A DNA stretch of 64,000 nt, from NCBI GenBank assembly GCA_030373325.1, contig JAUCZB010000008.1, forward strand, positions 62,001 to 126,000, given 5' to 3'. A program made the translations under genes and the position numbers. The notes under the pieces are model-generated. The model was not told the DNA's origin. It saw only the letters and a list, made by a program, of their open reading frames with translations, and searched no databases. The stretch is from Cyanobium sp. CZS25K (GTDB lineage Bacteria > Cyanobacteriota > Cyanobacteriia > PCC-6307 > Cyanobiaceae). Shown piece after piece: positions 1 to 11,991 of this stretch; the stretch's first letter is position 1; every line of letters starts with the position of its first letter.

Positions 1-1
1 A

Positions 2-118
2 CTGCCGGTGGGCCACGGTGCCGTCAATGCCGCCCTGCCCCTCGGGGTGCGAGCCCGGCTCGACGGCGACCAGGGCCGACTGACGGTCAGCGATCCGGTG
101 ACTGGCCCTGGCCGGTGA
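2..118 (+). CDS. LD-carboxypeptidase (S66 family), C-terminal fragment
   Basis: Only the last 38 codons lie in the window; the frame opens at the left edge and stops with TGA at 116-118. The peptide has the LPVGHG and NAALPLGVRARLD pattern typical of the C terminus of muramoyltetrapeptide (LD) carboxypeptidases, which trim the terminal D-Ala of murein tetrapeptides during recycling. The catalytic Ser-Glu-His residues lie outside the window, so the call rests on this tail alone. The stop overlaps the end of the convergent gene on the other strand by about 32 bases. Confidence 0.6.
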   Translation: MPVGHGAVNAALPLGVRARLDGDQGRLTVSDPVTGPGR

Positions 119-1187
119 CCCTTTCCTCGTCGATGACGGTCCGGCCGATCAGGCGGCCCTGCCTGAGCAGCTGGCTCACCCGCCAGCGACGGTGGCCGTC
201 CGGGCTGCAGCTGATGATCTCGTGCACATCGGGATCGGCGGGGTCCCGGGCGCGCATCACCAGAAGACCTCCGGAGGCGGACTCCTCCCCCGGCAGGTCC
301 ATCGCCCAGCCCTCGTAGCGGTCGCTGCTGAACCACACCCGCCCGGAATGGATCTCGCCATGGGCCTCGATGCGGCGTGCCGGAGCGTTCTCCGGGCCGT
401 ACAGATTGATCTGGTGGTAGCGCCAGCGGCCGTCCTGGCGGACCACCCGGATCGTGATCGTGCTGGGGAAGGTCTCCAGCAGCCCTCCCTCGGCGTCGAA
501 ACGGCGCCAGGTGCCCCGCCAGACGCCCTGCTGCCGCGCCAGCGCCGGCAGTGGTCCGGCCGCCCCGGGCCCATCGCCGCCCTCCACCCGGTCGAACAGC
601 AGCCAGCTGAAGCCGTCGATCTCGCCGCGCACCGAGCCATCGGCCAGCCGCAGGCTGCGGTCCCGGTACCAGAGCTGGTCAGGATGGAGAAGCATCTCGA
701 ACTCGGCGCAGACCTCACCGTCCACCGGGTGGTGGTAACGACAGGCGCCGGGATCCATGCGGGCGCGGAAGCGATCGAAGGCCGGCTCCGCCTCGAAGAA
801 CAGATCACAGCCCGGATGGCGATCGAAGGCCTCCGGCTCCAGGGCCTGCACCAGGTCGGCCGCCAGGGGCGGACGGTCGTAGGTGGGCCCGCCGCGGAAG
901 AACAGCTGTTCGGCCCGCACGGCCCCGCGTTCCGGATCGACCCGCAGCACCACCACCCGCTGGCGGTGGGCCAGCGACGGGGCGCTGGCGCGGAACTCCT
1001 GGAAATAGACCACCACTTCCCCCAGCTGCGGCGCCACGAGCCGCTCCACGGCCATCGTGCGCAGCTCCCGGGTGAGCTCGGGCGCCGCCGGACCGCCCCT
1101 GGCGACGTTGGCGGCCACCTGACGCCGGTTGTCGAAGGCCCCCTGCCAGCGGGCGGCGATCGTTTCGATCTGGGTGGGGCTGTCCAT
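87..1187 (-). CDS. CpcT/CpeT-like protein fused to a lipocalin-like C-terminal domain
   Basis: A 366-residue protein. Residues about 8-200 resemble the CpcT/CpeT chromophore lyase fold: ARWQGAFDNRRQ near the start, then VVYFQEFRA, HPGCDLFFE, and GSVRGEIDGFSWLLFDRV near residue 195. CpcT attaches phycocyanobilin to Cys-153 of CpcB. Residues about 212-350 form a second beta-rich segment (GVWRGTWRRFD, INLYGPEN) that recalls the DUF3598 lipocalin-like family. No signal peptide or membrane segment is seen. No phycobiliprotein gene is nearby, so a lyase role is not shown by context. It ends eight bases from ispD on the same strand. The CpcT-like part is likely; the C-terminal family is tentative. 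Confidence 0.55.
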   Translation of the reverse strand: MDSPTQIETIAARWQGAFDNRRQVAANVARGGPAAPELTRELRTMAVERLVAPQLGEVVVYFQEFRASAPSLAHRQRVVVLRVDPERGAVRAEQLFFRGGPTYDRPPLAADLVQALEPEAFDRHPGCDLFFEAEPAFDRFRARMDPGACRYHHPVDGEVCAEFEMLLHPDQLWYRDRSLRLADGSVRGEIDGFSWLLFDRVEGGDGPGAAGPLPALARQQGVWRGTWRRFDAEGGLLETFPSTITIRVVRQDGRWRYHQINLYGPENAPARRIEAHGEIHSGRVWFSSDRYEGWAMDLPGEESASGGLLVMRARDPADPDVHEIISCSPDGHRRWRVSQLLRQGRLIGRTVIDEERVTGQGQSPDR

Positions 1188-1195
1188 CGCCGGCC

Positions 1196-1903
1196 TCAGG
1201 CCCCGCGGGCCGCCAGCACGGCGCTGGCGACGGTGAGATCGAAGCGGGTGGTGAGCTTGATGTTGGACGGCGGCGCCTCCAGCACCCGCACCGGCAGCCC
1301 CAGACGCTCGTAGAGGGCCGCGTCATCGGTGACGCTCCAGCCCTCGCGTTGGGCCCGCCCATGGGCCTGCCGCAGCTGCTCCACCCCGAAGCCCTGGGGC
1401 GTCTGGGCCGCCCAGAGGCCACTGCGGTCGGGGGTGGCGGTGATCCGGCCGCGGCCATCCACCTGCTTGATGGTGTCGGTGACGGGGGTGGCGGCGATGA
1501 TGCCGGCCCCCTCGGCCATCGCCTGGGTCAGGGCCGTGGCACAGCGCTCCAGCAGGTCCGGTTCCGCCAGGCAGCGGGCACCGTCGTGGATCAGCACGGC
1601 CTCGGCAGCGGCGGGCAGGGCCGCCAGGCCCCGCCGCACCGACTCCTGGCGGGTGTCACCCCCGACGATCCAGACCACCGGTTCGGCCAGGGAGCGGCGG
1701 GACTCCGCCGCGGCCAGGATCGCGCCGATCGCCGCCTCGTCCTCGGGCCGGCCCATCACCCCGATCCAACGGATCGCGCCACAGGCCAGGGCGGCGTCGA
1801 GGGTCCAGGCCAGGACGGGCCGCCCCGCGAGGGGGAGCAGCAGCTTGTTGGTGGCGGCGCCCATGCGACGCCCGCTGCCGGCGGCGGCGATCAGCAAATG
1901 CAC
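1196..1903 (-). CDS. ispD: 2-C-methyl-D-erythritol 4-phosphate cytidylyltransferase
   Basis: IspD transfers CMP from CTP to methylerythritol 4-phosphate in the MEP isoprenoid pathway, which cyanobacteria use for carotenoids and the chlorophyll phytyl chain. The N terminus carries the nucleotide-binding loop [10 protein letters not shown] followed by a KLLLPLAG lysine segment. VHDGAR is present as IHDGAR, and TPQGF and DDAALYE match the family. The frame is open further upstream, but the GTG at 1903 gives VHLLIAAAG, the usual start, and a 235-residue protein of normal length; an ATG at 1945 is the alternative. Confidence 0.9.
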   Translation of the reverse strand: MHLLIAAAGSGRRMGAATNKLLLPLAGRPVLAWTLDAALACGAIRWIGVMGRPEDEAAIGAILAAAESRRSLAEPVVWIVGGDTRQESVRRGLAALPAAAEAVLIHDGARCLAEPDLLERCATALTQAMAEGAGIIAATPVTDTIKQVDGRGRITATPDRSGLWAAQTPQGFGVEQLRQAHGRAQREGWSVTDDAALYERLGLPVRVLEAPPSNIKLTTRFDLTVASAVLAARGA

Positions 1904-1982
1904 AAGCGATGGGCCGCCCGGGCGGAACACTGGAGTCCTCTCCATACAATCAGGCCGCGAGGCCCGCCCCACCCAACGCCCG

Positions 1983-2825
1983 ATGCGCGCACTGTTTCTG
2001 ATTCCGGGCGATGGCGCCAGCCAGTTGCAGGCCCTGCCCGCCGTGGCCGCCACCGCCGAGCAACTGCACTTCCAGATTCAGGTGGCCTGCCATCCGTCGC
2101 TGATGGGCCTCTGGAAACTGCTGCCTTCGGTGGAGAAGGCCATTCCCTTCAACTTCGGTGACGCCAGCCTGGCCGACTGGGCCAACCTGCTGGGATCGGT
2201 GCGGGAGCCTGATTTTCAGGCCTGCATCAACCTGGCCAGCGGCCGCCAGGTGGATCTGATGCTCTCGATGAGCCACATCCCCAACCGGATGGCGGCAGGC
2301 GGCTTCTCAGCCACCGAGAAAGTGCAGGTGCCGCAGGGTCTCTGGCCCGCCCAGGCCCTGGAAGCCTATCTGCGGCCCATCGGGGTACACCTGGATGCCG
2401 CGGCCTTCCGCCTGAGCCTCCCCCGGCCCGCCCTCGACGAGGCCGCCGCCAGCTTGCCTCCGGGCGATGGCCCCATGCTGCTACTGGCCCCCTCCGCCGG
2501 CCCGGACGACTGGCCAGGGACGGCGTGGCAGGAACTGCCGGGCCGCATCGCCTCCACTCTCCCCGGCCTGCGCTCCCTGCAGGTGCCGCCGGAGTCTTCG
2601 GCCCACCTGCCCGCCCGCGCCGCCCTGGTGGCCGTCAGCGACGTGGTGCTGGCCAGCGATCCGGCCACCATCGAACTGGCCCTGCTGAGCGGCACGCCGG
2701 TGGTGGCCCTGGGTCGCAGCAGCGACAGCCTTCCGGTCCGCAGCGGAGTACAAGGACTTGGTTCCCCCGGCCCCTTGCGTGACCTCTCCAGCAACGACGT
2801 GCTCAAGGCCCTCGGCCTGGGCTGA
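1983..2825 (+). CDS. Glycosyltransferase family 9-like protein (heptosyltransferase type)
   Basis: A 280-residue protein starting [21 protein letters not shown], the phosphate-loop start of ADP-heptose:LPS heptosyltransferase-like GT9 proteins. The second half has [14 protein letters not shown] and, near the C terminus, [21 protein letters not shown], the sugar-nucleotide binding segment of the family. The ATG at 1983 is preferred because the open frame upstream crosses ispD. It probably adds a sugar to the lipopolysaccharide core or another surface glycan; acceptor and donor cannot be read from the sequence. It is divergent from ispD. Confidence 0.72.
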   Translation: MRALFLIPGDGASQLQALPAVAATAEQLHFQIQVACHPSLMGLWKLLPSVEKAIPFNFGDASLADWANLLGSVREPDFQACINLASGRQVDLMLSMSHIPNRMAAGGFSATEKVQVPQGLWPAQALEAYLRPIGVHLDAAAFRLSLPRPALDEAAASLPPGDGPMLLLAPSAGPDDWPGTAWQELPGRIASTLPGLRSLQVPPESSAHLPARAALVAVSDVVLASDPATIELALLSGTPVVALGRSSDSLPVRSGVQGLGSPGPLRDLSSNDVLKALGLG

Positions 2826-2845
2826 GCGCCGCCGATGAGCCGCCT

Positions 2846-3958
2846 GTGGTTCGCCCGCAGGAATCGCCCCCCTCCGCCCGGGCACGGCGTCCCTGGATCA
2901 CTCCCCTGATCGCCATGGTCGTGGTGGTCAACGCCAGCGCGCTCGGCTACCGGATCACCGAAGGCTGGGACTGGGGGGATTGCTACTGGATGGTGGCGAT
3001 CACCATCGCCACCATCGGCTATGGCGAGGTTCATCCCCTCTCCACCGCCGGACGGATCATCACCGTGTTCTCCATCGCCGGGGGAATCGTGGTGGTGCAG
3101 CTCACCATCCAGAACCTGGTGGGCCTGTCCGAGACCGGCTATTTCCGGCGCCTGCGGGAGCGCCGTTTCCGCACCTGGGTCCAAAGCATGAACAACCACG
3201 TGATTCTCTGCGGCTACGGCCGCATCGGCAAGGAGATCGCCGATCAGCTGATCCGCGAAAAGGTTCCTCTGCTGGTGGTGGAGCTGGACCAGACCTGTCG
3301 GGATGAGGCGGAGGAGCGGGGACTGCCGGTGCTGTTCGCCGACGCGACCCTCGATGAAACCCTGCTGGAAGCCGGCATCCATCACTGCCGCAGCCTGGTG
3401 GCCGCGCTCCCCAGCAACGCCGCCAACCTCTATGTGGTGCTGAGCGCCCGCGGGCTCGCCCCCCGATGCCGCCTGATCGCCCGTTCCGACAGCGCAGAGG
3501 CGGGGCGCAAGCTGCGCCTGGCCGGCGCCGACCAGGTGGTGAGCCCCTACGTGGCGGGGGGCAGGGTGATGGCGGCCACCGCCCTGCGGCCGCTGGCCGT
3601 CGACTTCATGGAACTGCTGGCCGGCTCCGACTGCGAGGTGGAGGAATTCCAGCTCAGTGACGACAAAACACGGCTGGGCGAACTGGCGGGCCGCAGCCTG
3701 GCGGACATGCAGTTCGGCCGCCGCAGCGGCGCCCAGGTGCTGGCCATCCGCACCCCGGCGCCCGCCGTGGCCAATCCCTACTCCTACCGGGGGACCACCT
3801 ACGGGACCCCGGAAGCCACGCTGGTGACCAATCCCGGCGGTGACGTCCGCCTGGAGGCCGGCCAGATGCTTGTGGTGATGGGCAGCAAGGAGCAGCTGCA
3901 GCGCTTCGCGATGGTGCTCGGCCAGGCCCTCGAGAGTTCCGAGCCGTTGACCGACTGA
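2846..3958 (+). CDS. Potassium channel with RCK (TrkA-N/TrkA-C) gating domain
   Basis: A 370-residue protein with two membrane helices (about 18-38 and 70-92) around a pore loop carrying the selectivity filter TIGYGE near residue 56. A cytoplasmic Rossmann RCK domain follows from about residue 115 (HVILCGYGRIGKEIADQL, the dinucleotide-binding GxGxxG loop), then a TrkA-C-like segment with an unusual PYSYRGTTYG insert. This is the layout of ligand-gated prokaryotic K+ channels of the MthK/Kch type. The first usable start is GTG 2846, about 20 bases after the preceding stop, so it may be co-transcribed with the glycosyltransferase gene. An ATG at 2835 is in the wrong frame. Confidence 0.88.
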   Translation: MVRPQESPPSARARRPWITPLIAMVVVVNASALGYRITEGWDWGDCYWMVAITIATIGYGEVHPLSTAGRIITVFSIAGGIVVVQLTIQNLVGLSETGYFRRLRERRFRTWVQSMNNHVILCGYGRIGKEIADQLIREKVPLLVVELDQTCRDEAEERGLPVLFADATLDETLLEAGIHHCRSLVAALPSNAANLYVVLSARGLAPRCRLIARSDSAEAGRKLRLAGADQVVSPYVAGGRVMAATALRPLAVDFMELLAGSDCEVEEFQLSDDKTRLGELAGRSLADMQFGRRSGAQVLAIRTPAPAVANPYSYRGTTYGTPEATLVTNPGGDVRLEAGQMLVVMGSKEQLQRFAMVLGQALESSEPLTD

Positions 3959-4768
<810 letters not shown>

Positions 4769-4793
4769 TGGGCCCAGGCGCTGGCCACGCCGA

Positions 4794-5036
4794 TCAGGAT
4801 TCCGGGGCCAGCGGCTGGCCGAGATCCTCACGCAGCTTGCGGATGCGCTGCAGCAGGCGCAGGCGGCGGCTGCGGGCCGTGATGGTGAGGAAAAGCCGGA
4901 TCGGCACATAGACCAGCGCCATCAGCAGGCCCAGGGCGGCGATCAGCAGAAACACCATGCCATCGGCCCCGCTGCTCGGAACAAGGGGCGATTCGGTGGC
5001 AGCGCTGTCGAGGGTCTGCTGCAGGAGGTCTTCCAT
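4794..5036 (-). CDS. Small single-span membrane protein of unknown function
   Basis: An 80-residue ORF starting at ATG 5036; the frame is open further upstream but that part lies over groEL on the other strand. It has a short acidic N terminus, one strong hydrophobic helix at about residues 27-52 ([18 protein letters not shown]), then a basic arginine-rich tail ending in LGQPLAPES. The positive residues after the helix suggest the C terminus is cytoplasmic. No family is recognised. It is divergent from the lone groEL gene. Confidence 0.6.
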   Translation of the reverse strand: MEDLLQQTLDSAATESPLVPSSGADGMVFLLIAALGLLMALVYVPIRLFLTITARSRRLRLLQRIRKLREDLGQPLAPES

Positions 5037-5043
5037 GGGTTGA

Positions 5044-6831
<1,788 letters not shown>

Positions 6832-6858
6832 GCCTGTCGGGGCGGATCGGGCTGGTGC

Positions 6859-7563
6859 TCAACCGGCCATCGCCTTCACATAGGCGGCCACCTGCAGGTC
6901 CACGCCGGTGATCGCCGTTCCCACCACAACGGCATCGGCGCCACAGCTCAGGGCTCGGCTCGCGTCCTGCTTCGTGGCGATGCCTCCCTCACAGATCAAC
7001 GTCACCGCTTCGGGGAGTTCCCCTCGCAGGGGGGCCAGGAGCTCCCAGGCCGGCGGCAACTGGGTCGCCGTGGCTTCGGTGTAGCTGTACAGGGTGGTGC
7101 CCACCCACTGGCAGCCCAGGGCGGCCGCCCGCCGCCCGTTCGCCACACTGTCCACATCCGCCATCAGGGGGGCACCCAGATCCGCCCGGGCCCGCGCGAT
7201 CAGGGCGTCCAGCCGTTGGCCCTCGGGCCGGGGGCGTTCGGTGGCATCAATGGCCACCACATCAGCTCCGGCGGCCCAGACGGCACGGATCTCCTCCCAG
7301 CCGGGTGTGATATACACGGGGCTACCCGGAAAGCTGCGCTTCCAGAGCCCCACGATCAGGGCCTCGGGGCAGCGACGCCGCACCGCGCCGATGTGCTCCG
7401 GACTCTCGAGCCGCACACCGGCGGCCCCCTGACGCAGGCTGGCCTCGGCCATCGCCGCGATCACGGCCGGATCACGCAGGGGCGAGCCTTCCGGGGCCTG
7501 CACGGAAACGATCAACCGGCCTTTGAGATCAGCGCGGCCGGGCAGGGGACGGGAAGCGGCCAT
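6859..7563 (-). CDS. nanE: N-acylglucosamine-6-phosphate 2-epimerase
   Basis: A 234-residue TIM-barrel protein that interconverts N-acetylmannosamine 6-phosphate and N-acetylglucosamine 6-phosphate. Family marks are LIVSVQAPEGSPL near the start, GLWKR (catalytic Lys), YITP, DVVAIDAT, LMADVDS, GTTLYSYT and EGGI near the end, where the phosphate binds. It is the last gene of a leftward series from ctaA, 20 bases after the preceding gene. No sialic-acid catabolic genes are nearby, so it more likely feeds amino-sugar supply or recycling. Confidence 0.88.
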   Translation of the reverse strand: MAASRPLPGRADLKGRLIVSVQAPEGSPLRDPAVIAAMAEASLRQGAAGVRLESPEHIGAVRRRCPEALIVGLWKRSFPGSPVYITPGWEEIRAVWAAGADVVAIDATERPRPEGQRLDALIARARADLGAPLMADVDSVANGRRAAALGCQWVGTTLYSYTEATATQLPPAWELLAPLRGELPEAVTLICEGGIATKQDASRALSCGADAVVVGTAITGVDLQVAAYVKAMAG

Positions 7564-7583
7564 GGAGTTCGGGCAAGGAGTGA

Positions 7584-8048
7584 TCAGCCGGCACGGCGAT
7601 GCTGGGGGGCACCGGAGAGCCAGGAGCGCAGGTCAGCCAGGGTGGAGGGCGCCGGAGCCGGGGGCGCGCCCGAGGGCAGGACGCACAGGCGTGAGGCCTC
7701 CGGCAGGGAGGTCACCCCGGAAGACAACACCGCGCTGGCTGGCGCCTGCCCGCCCGGCTTCGGAGGGGTCGAGAAGGCCATGTCCAGGGCCGCAAAGGCC
7801 TCGTCCACACCGGCCGGCGCCTCGGTACCGGGCGCCATCGCCCCTCCCTCCAGCTGCTGCCGCAACCAGTCCCCGGCCTCAGGGCCCTCCTGGCCGATCA
7901 CACCGCCGGTTCGAAACGTCTCAAGAGAGGTCACCCCATGGCGATGGGCCCACTGGCGGATGAGACGGGCCGTGGCGGCGGCATCCCTGCGGCGGATGGC
8001 ATCGAGAAGCAGGTCGGGAAGCTCTTGCCGAGGAGGTGGCAGGGACAC
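7584..8048 (-). CDS. Conserved-looking protein of unknown function
   Basis: A 154-residue protein from a GTG start at 8048. The first 60 residues look helical and charged (ELPDLLLDAIRRRDAAATA, LIRQWAHRHGV); the rest is rich in Ala, Pro and Gly and probably poorly ordered. There is no signal peptide or membrane helix, and no family is recognised. It is 10 bases from the ABC permease gene upstream and 20 from nanE downstream, so it likely belongs to the same transcript. Confidence 0.6.
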   Translation of the reverse strand: MSLPPPRQELPDLLLDAIRRRDAAATARLIRQWAHRHGVTSLETFRTGGVIGQEGPEAGDWLRQQLEGGAMAPGTEAPAGVDEAFAALDMAFSTPPKPGGQAPASAVLSSGVTSLPEASRLCVLPSGAPPAPAPSTLADLRSWLSGAPQHRRAG

Positions 8049-8058
8049 GGGGGAGGCT

Positions 8059-8922
8059 TCAGGTGAGCTTGCGATCCAGCATCGGGCGGATCAGAAGGAA
8101 CAGACCCGCGGCCAGGGCCGCCAGGATGCCGAGGCAGGCGGCGGCATTGAGGGATCCGTAGGGAGCCACCAGCACCACGTCGGTGAGGCTGAAGGACCCT
8201 GCGTAGGCGGCGCGGATCGGTTCTATCGCGAAGGTAAGGGGATTCAGGGCCGCCAGCCAGCCCAACCAGGTGGGCATGAACGAAATCGGGGCCAGGGCGG
8301 TGCTGGCGAACAGCAGCGGAAGATTGGCCACGAAGATCACCGCGATCAGCTCGATGTGGCCCGGCAGGGCAAAGGCCAGCCCCAGGCTGAGGGCGGTGAC
8401 GGCGAAGACCAGAAGCAGCAGCGTGACCAGCACCAGCAGCAGGCCCGCCCCACCGGGCCAGCCATAGCCCAGCAGGGCGGCGGTGGCCATGATCGCCAGA
8501 CTCTGCACCAGGCTGAGACTGGTGATGTAGAGCACCGAGGCGAAGACGATCGAACTGCGGGAGCGCAGCGGCGCCACCAGCAGCCGGTTGAGGAAGCCGA
8601 ACTCGCGGTCGAACATCACAGGCAGCCCGGCGTTGAGGGCGGCACTGAAGGCGGTGAAGACGATCACACCGGCGCCGAGGAAGCGGCCATAAGCCATGCC
8701 GCCGGGGAGCAGGCCCTCCGGTGCGTTGGCGAACAGGGCACCGAACAGCACCAGCCAGATCAGGGGCTGGAGCACCCCCGCCACCAGGGTGGAGGGACGC
8801 CGGGCCAGCTGAACGAACAGGCGACGGGTGAGGGCGAGGGTCTCCTGGGCGATCTCGGCGAGGGCGGAGGGTTCGCCGCTGGTGGCGGGCAGAGGTGTGA
8901 GGGAAGGGCTGGCGCTGGTCAT
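8059..8922 (-). CDS. ABC-2 type transporter permease
   Basis: A 287-residue integral membrane protein with about six helices and the ABC-2 pattern of DrrB-type exporters: LQPLIWLVLFGALF early, a cytoplasmic loop MFDREFGFLNRLLVAPLRS, and NPLTFAIEPIRA near the end. The start is ATG 8922; the longer frame overlaps the ATPase gene. With the ATPase encoded 19 bases upstream it forms an exporter of unknown substrate. Its place directly after ctaA-ctaB suggests a link to oxidase or haem assembly, but this is inference. Confidence 0.87.
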   Translation of the reverse strand: MTSASPSLTPLPATSGEPSALAEIAQETLALTRRLFVQLARRPSTLVAGVLQPLIWLVLFGALFANAPEGLLPGGMAYGRFLGAGVIVFTAFSAALNAGLPVMFDREFGFLNRLLVAPLRSRSSIVFASVLYITSLSLVQSLAIMATAALLGYGWPGGAGLLLVLVTLLLLVFAVTALSLGLAFALPGHIELIAVIFVANLPLLFASTALAPISFMPTWLGWLAALNPLTFAIEPIRAAYAGSFSLTDVVLVAPYGSLNAAACLGILAALAAGLFLLIRPMLDRKLT

Positions 8923-8941
8923 GGGGAAACAGGGAATCGGG

Positions 8942-9964
8942 TCATCGCATCGACTGCTTGCGTTCCTCCTTGAGGTCCCGCCGACCGGCGACGGAGAGCT
9001 CCGCATCGCTCAGGGTGCGACCGGTGGCCTGAAGGTAGACATCATCCAGGCTGGGGCGGCTCTGGGCCAGGGCGAACACCGGCAGCTGGGCCTCGGAGAG
9101 CTGCCGTCGCAGGATCTCCACCACATCGCTGTTCTCCACCACCAGGTTGAGGGAATAGCCCTGGGCCCGGTTGACCACCACCTGGCGGACGCCGCGGCAG
9201 CCCTGGAGAAGATCCCGCACCCGGCCCGCCTCCTGTTCATCGCTGAACTCGCGCACCCGGAGGGTCACCCGATCACCGCCGAGGGCGCCCTTGAGGGCCG
9301 TGGGGGTGCCTTCGGCGATCACCCGCCCGCCGTCGATGATGGCCAGGCGGTCGGCCAGGGCATCCACCTCCTCGAGGTAGTGGCTGCTGAGCAACACCGT
9401 GGTGCCCTGATCCCGCAACTGCCGCAGCACCTGCCAGATGGTGGCGCGGCTTTCGATGTCGAGGCCGACCGTGGGCTCATCGAGCACCAGCACCCGGGGC
9501 CGGTGCAGCAGGCCGGCGGCCAGATCCAGCCGCCGGCGCATGCCGCCGGAGTAGCTGCCGCAGCGACGGTCGATCCAGGCGTCCATGCCGAGGAGCTCGA
9601 TCATTTCGGCGGTCCGCTCCAGGCGGTCGGCGGCCCCCATGTGGTGCAGGTCTGCCTGCAGGTGCAGCAGCTCCCTGCCGCTGAGGATCTTGTCGATGGC
9701 CACGTCCTGGGCCACATAGCCCAGCAGGCGCCTGACGGTCCTGGGTTCGGCCAGGGCATCCACCCCGGCCACATGGACCTGGCCGGTATCGGGGGCCAGC
9801 AGGGTGCAGAGGATCCTCAGGGCCGTGGTCTTGCCGGCGCCGTTGGGCCCGAGCAGTCCATAGAGGGACCCCGCCGGCACACTCAGGGAGAGGTCGTCGA
9901 GGGCCTGCACGGGCTCGGCCTTGCGGCCGCCGAAACGCTTGCTGAGATGCTGGAGCTCGATCAA
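8942..9964 (-). CDS. ABC transporter ATP-binding protein (DrrA type)
   Basis: A 340-residue ATPase: Walker A GPNGAGKTT near residue 40, signature YSGGMRRRLDLA near residue 142, Walker B VLVLDEPTVGLD, and a switch His in LLSSHYLEE. The C-terminal 100 residues (VTLRVREFSDEQE onward) are the accessory domain of daunorubicin-resistance-type ATPases. The start is a TTG at 9964 giving LIELQHLSKRFGG; no ATG is available at this point. It pairs with the permease downstream and follows ctaB by 38 bases. Confidence 0.88.
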   Translation of the reverse strand: MIELQHLSKRFGGRKAEPVQALDDLSLSVPAGSLYGLLGPNGAGKTTALRILCTLLAPDTGQVHVAGVDALAEPRTVRRLLGYVAQDVAIDKILSGRELLHLQADLHHMGAADRLERTAEMIELLGMDAWIDRRCGSYSGGMRRRLDLAAGLLHRPRVLVLDEPTVGLDIESRATIWQVLRQLRDQGTTVLLSSHYLEEVDALADRLAIIDGGRVIAEGTPTALKGALGGDRVTLRVREFSDEQEAGRVRDLLQGCRGVRQVVVNRAQGYSLNLVVENSDVVEILRRQLSEAQLPVFALAQSRPSLDDVYLQATGRTLSDAELSVAGRRDLKEERKQSMR

Positions 9965-10002
9965 GCCGGGATCAATCGCAAAGGGCAGGTAGCCGGGCCA
10001 AT

Positions 10003-10998
10003 CTAGGCAGCCCCGGCGGGCGCCAGATGGAAGGCGGCGGCCACCAGGGCGGCCGGCGCACCGGCGGAGGCCAGGGGGGTGCGCGCCAGGACCAGCAGCA
10101 GGCAGATGCCGAAGAGATAGAAGATCGACCAGCGAAACAGGTTGCGGGCTCGGCGGGGATCGCCCGGATCCTCCGCCAGGCTGCCGCTGAGCTGGAGCAA
10201 CCTGGCGTTGAAGGGAAGCACCAGCAGGCCGTAGAGCCAGCCACCGCTGGGGAGCGCGACCACCCCGGCGAAGCTGATCGCCACCGTGGCCCAGCTGTAG
10301 CGGCCGATGGCAGCGGCCGTGACCTGCAGACCCTTGACCACCGGCAGCATCGGAATGCCCACCGAGCGGTAGTCCTCATGGAGGAGCAGGGCCAGGGCCC
10401 AGAAATGGGCGGGGGTCCACAGCATCACCAGGCTGAACAGCCACCAGCTGCTCCAGCCGAGATGGCCGGTGGCGGCCGCCGCGCCCACCAGAGGTGGGAT
10501 GGCGCCGGCCATCCCGCCGATGACGATGTTCTGGGTGGTGCGGGGCTTGAGCAGGGCCGTGTAGAGCAGCACGTAACTGCAGAGGCCCAGCAAGGCCAGG
10601 GAGGCGGCCAGGGCATTGACGCCCAGGACCAGGACCAGCACCGAAGCGATGGTGAGTGCCACGGCCAGAGCGAAGGCCTGGCGCTGGGCCAGCCGGCCCG
10701 AAGGCAGAGCCCGGCGGCTGGTGCGCTGCATGCGTCCGTCGAGTTCCTGCTCCCAGAGACAGTTCAGGACCCCGGCCGCCGCCGAGGCCATCGCGCCACC
10801 CGCCAGGGTGCAGACCAGACGACGGGGGTCCAGCGGCCAGGCGGCGGTCAGGGCCATGCCGGCGACCGTGGTGGCGAGCAGCAGGGGAATGAGCCGTGGC
10901 TTGGCCACCTCCAGCCAGGCCGGCAGCTTGACCGACGGTCGGATCGAAGCAGGCGCGGAGGGCGCGGCGATGGCCGACACGGCGCTGACACTAACCAT
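10003..10998 (-). CDS. ctaB: Protohaem IX farnesyltransferase (haem O synthase)
   Basis: CtaB attaches a farnesyl chain to haem B, giving haem O, the precursor of haem A for the aa3 oxidase. The 331-residue protein is polytopic. The prenyl-diphosphate motif near residue 84 reads NCLWEQELD, an N-x3-E-x3-D version in which Glu replaces the usual first Asp. The second motif is [15 protein letters not shown]. The start ATG 10998 overlaps the ctaA stop by 8 bases, so translation is probably coupled. Confidence 0.93.
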   Translation of the reverse strand: MVSVSAVSAIAAPSAPASIRPSVKLPAWLEVAKPRLIPLLLATTVAGMALTAAWPLDPRRLVCTLAGGAMASAAAGVLNCLWEQELDGRMQRTSRRALPSGRLAQRQAFALAVALTIASVLVLVLGVNALAASLALLGLCSYVLLYTALLKPRTTQNIVIGGMAGAIPPLVGAAAATGHLGWSSWWLFSLVMLWTPAHFWALALLLHEDYRSVGIPMLPVVKGLQVTAAAIGRYSWATVAISFAGVVALPSGGWLYGLLVLPFNARLLQLSGSLAEDPGDPRRARNLFRWSIFYLFGICLLLVLARTPLASAGAPAALVAAAFHLAPAGAA

Positions 10999-11962
10999 GG
11001 GCCACCTCAGGACGGGGAGGAACGGAAACGGACGGGAACGAGTGTCCCCAGAGCCCACCGAGCACACCCACCAGCAGGGCGGCGGAGAGCTGGTGGGCGA
11101 CGGTAACGGCAGGAACGGCGAGCTGGAGCCGCAGGGTGAGCACCCCGAGCGCCACCTGGAGCATCACCAGAGCGGCAGCGGTGAAGGCCAGGCCCCTCAG
11201 CCGCCGCAGGCCAGCCGGAAGGGCCAGGCAGGCGGCGGCCTGAAGCAGCACCACCAGGGCCGCCGGATAGGCCCCCTGACGATGCAGAAGCAACCAACGG
11301 CAGCCCTCCCCGGCCTGGAGACAGAGATCGGCGGCCCAGCGGCTGGCCATGGCTCCGCCCAGCAGGCACTGGCCGCCGACCAGCAGGGCCGAAACGACGG
11401 GAAGACAGAGCCACCAGAACGGCAACGCCCGGGCCTGGGGGTCCTCCCCAGCGATGGCCGGCGGCTCCAGACCCTGATGCATAGCACTGAGAAGCAGCAC
11501 CAGGCTCAGGGCCGTGGCCAGATGCAGGGTCACGGTGGGAGCCGCCAGCTGGCTCAGCACGGTGAGGGCACCGAGCCCGCCCTGGACGGCAACGAGCGCC
11601 AGGGCCAGGCCGGCGCTCCAGGGCAGCCAGTCAGGGAACCGGGCGCGGAAGCGCAGGCTGAGGGCGAACAGCAGCAGGAGGGCGATCCCAACCAGAAACG
11701 CGTCGAGGCGGTGGAACCACTCCAGGAACACCTGCAGGTTCCACTGACGGCCGGGCCAGAGCACGCCGTAGCAGAGGGGCCAGTCGGGGCAGGCCAGGCC
11801 CGCCTCCATCACCCTGGTGGCGCCGCCGATGGCCACCAGCGCCACCAGGGCGACGACGAGGTGGGCCGTCAGCAGGGGCACCAGGCGCACGGGCCAGAGG
11901 GGCTCGGTCGCGGTCGCGGTCCGAGACTGGGGCTGGGGTTGCGCGGATGGCGCCACGGCCAT
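10991..11962 (-). CDS. ctaA: Haem A synthase (COX15/CtaA)
   Basis: CtaA oxidises haem O to haem A in the membrane for cytochrome aa3. The 323-residue protein has about eight helices. [19 protein letters not shown] near residue 40 includes the paired cysteines of the extracytoplasmic loop, and FHRLDAF and [10 protein letters not shown] carry conserved haem-ligand-type histidines in the first half; [10 protein letters not shown] carries one in the second. The ATG at 11962 is chosen over an upstream start that would translate the repeat-containing intergenic region. It is divergent from ctaC, with a channel-like gene between them. Confidence 0.92.
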   Translation of the reverse strand: MAVAPSAQPQPQSRTATATEPLWPVRLVPLLTAHLVVALVALVAIGGATRVMEAGLACPDWPLCYGVLWPGRQWNLQVFLEWFHRLDAFLVGIALLLLFALSLRFRARFPDWLPWSAGLALALVAVQGGLGALTVLSQLAAPTVTLHLATALSLVLLLSAMHQGLEPPAIAGEDPQARALPFWWLCLPVVSALLVGGQCLLGGAMASRWAADLCLQAGEGCRWLLLHRQGAYPAALVVLLQAAACLALPAGLRRLRGLAFTAAALVMLQVALGVLTLRLQLAVPAVTVAHQLSAALLVGVLGGLWGHSFPSVSVPPRPEVAHG

Positions 11963-11991
11963 GGATGAGAGCTGTTCTGGGCCACCACACC

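Noticed and set aside
1904..2053. N-terminal extension of IspD.
   Set aside because: The extension does not resemble the family and runs under the divergent glycosyltransferase start; GTG 1903 gives the normal N terminus.
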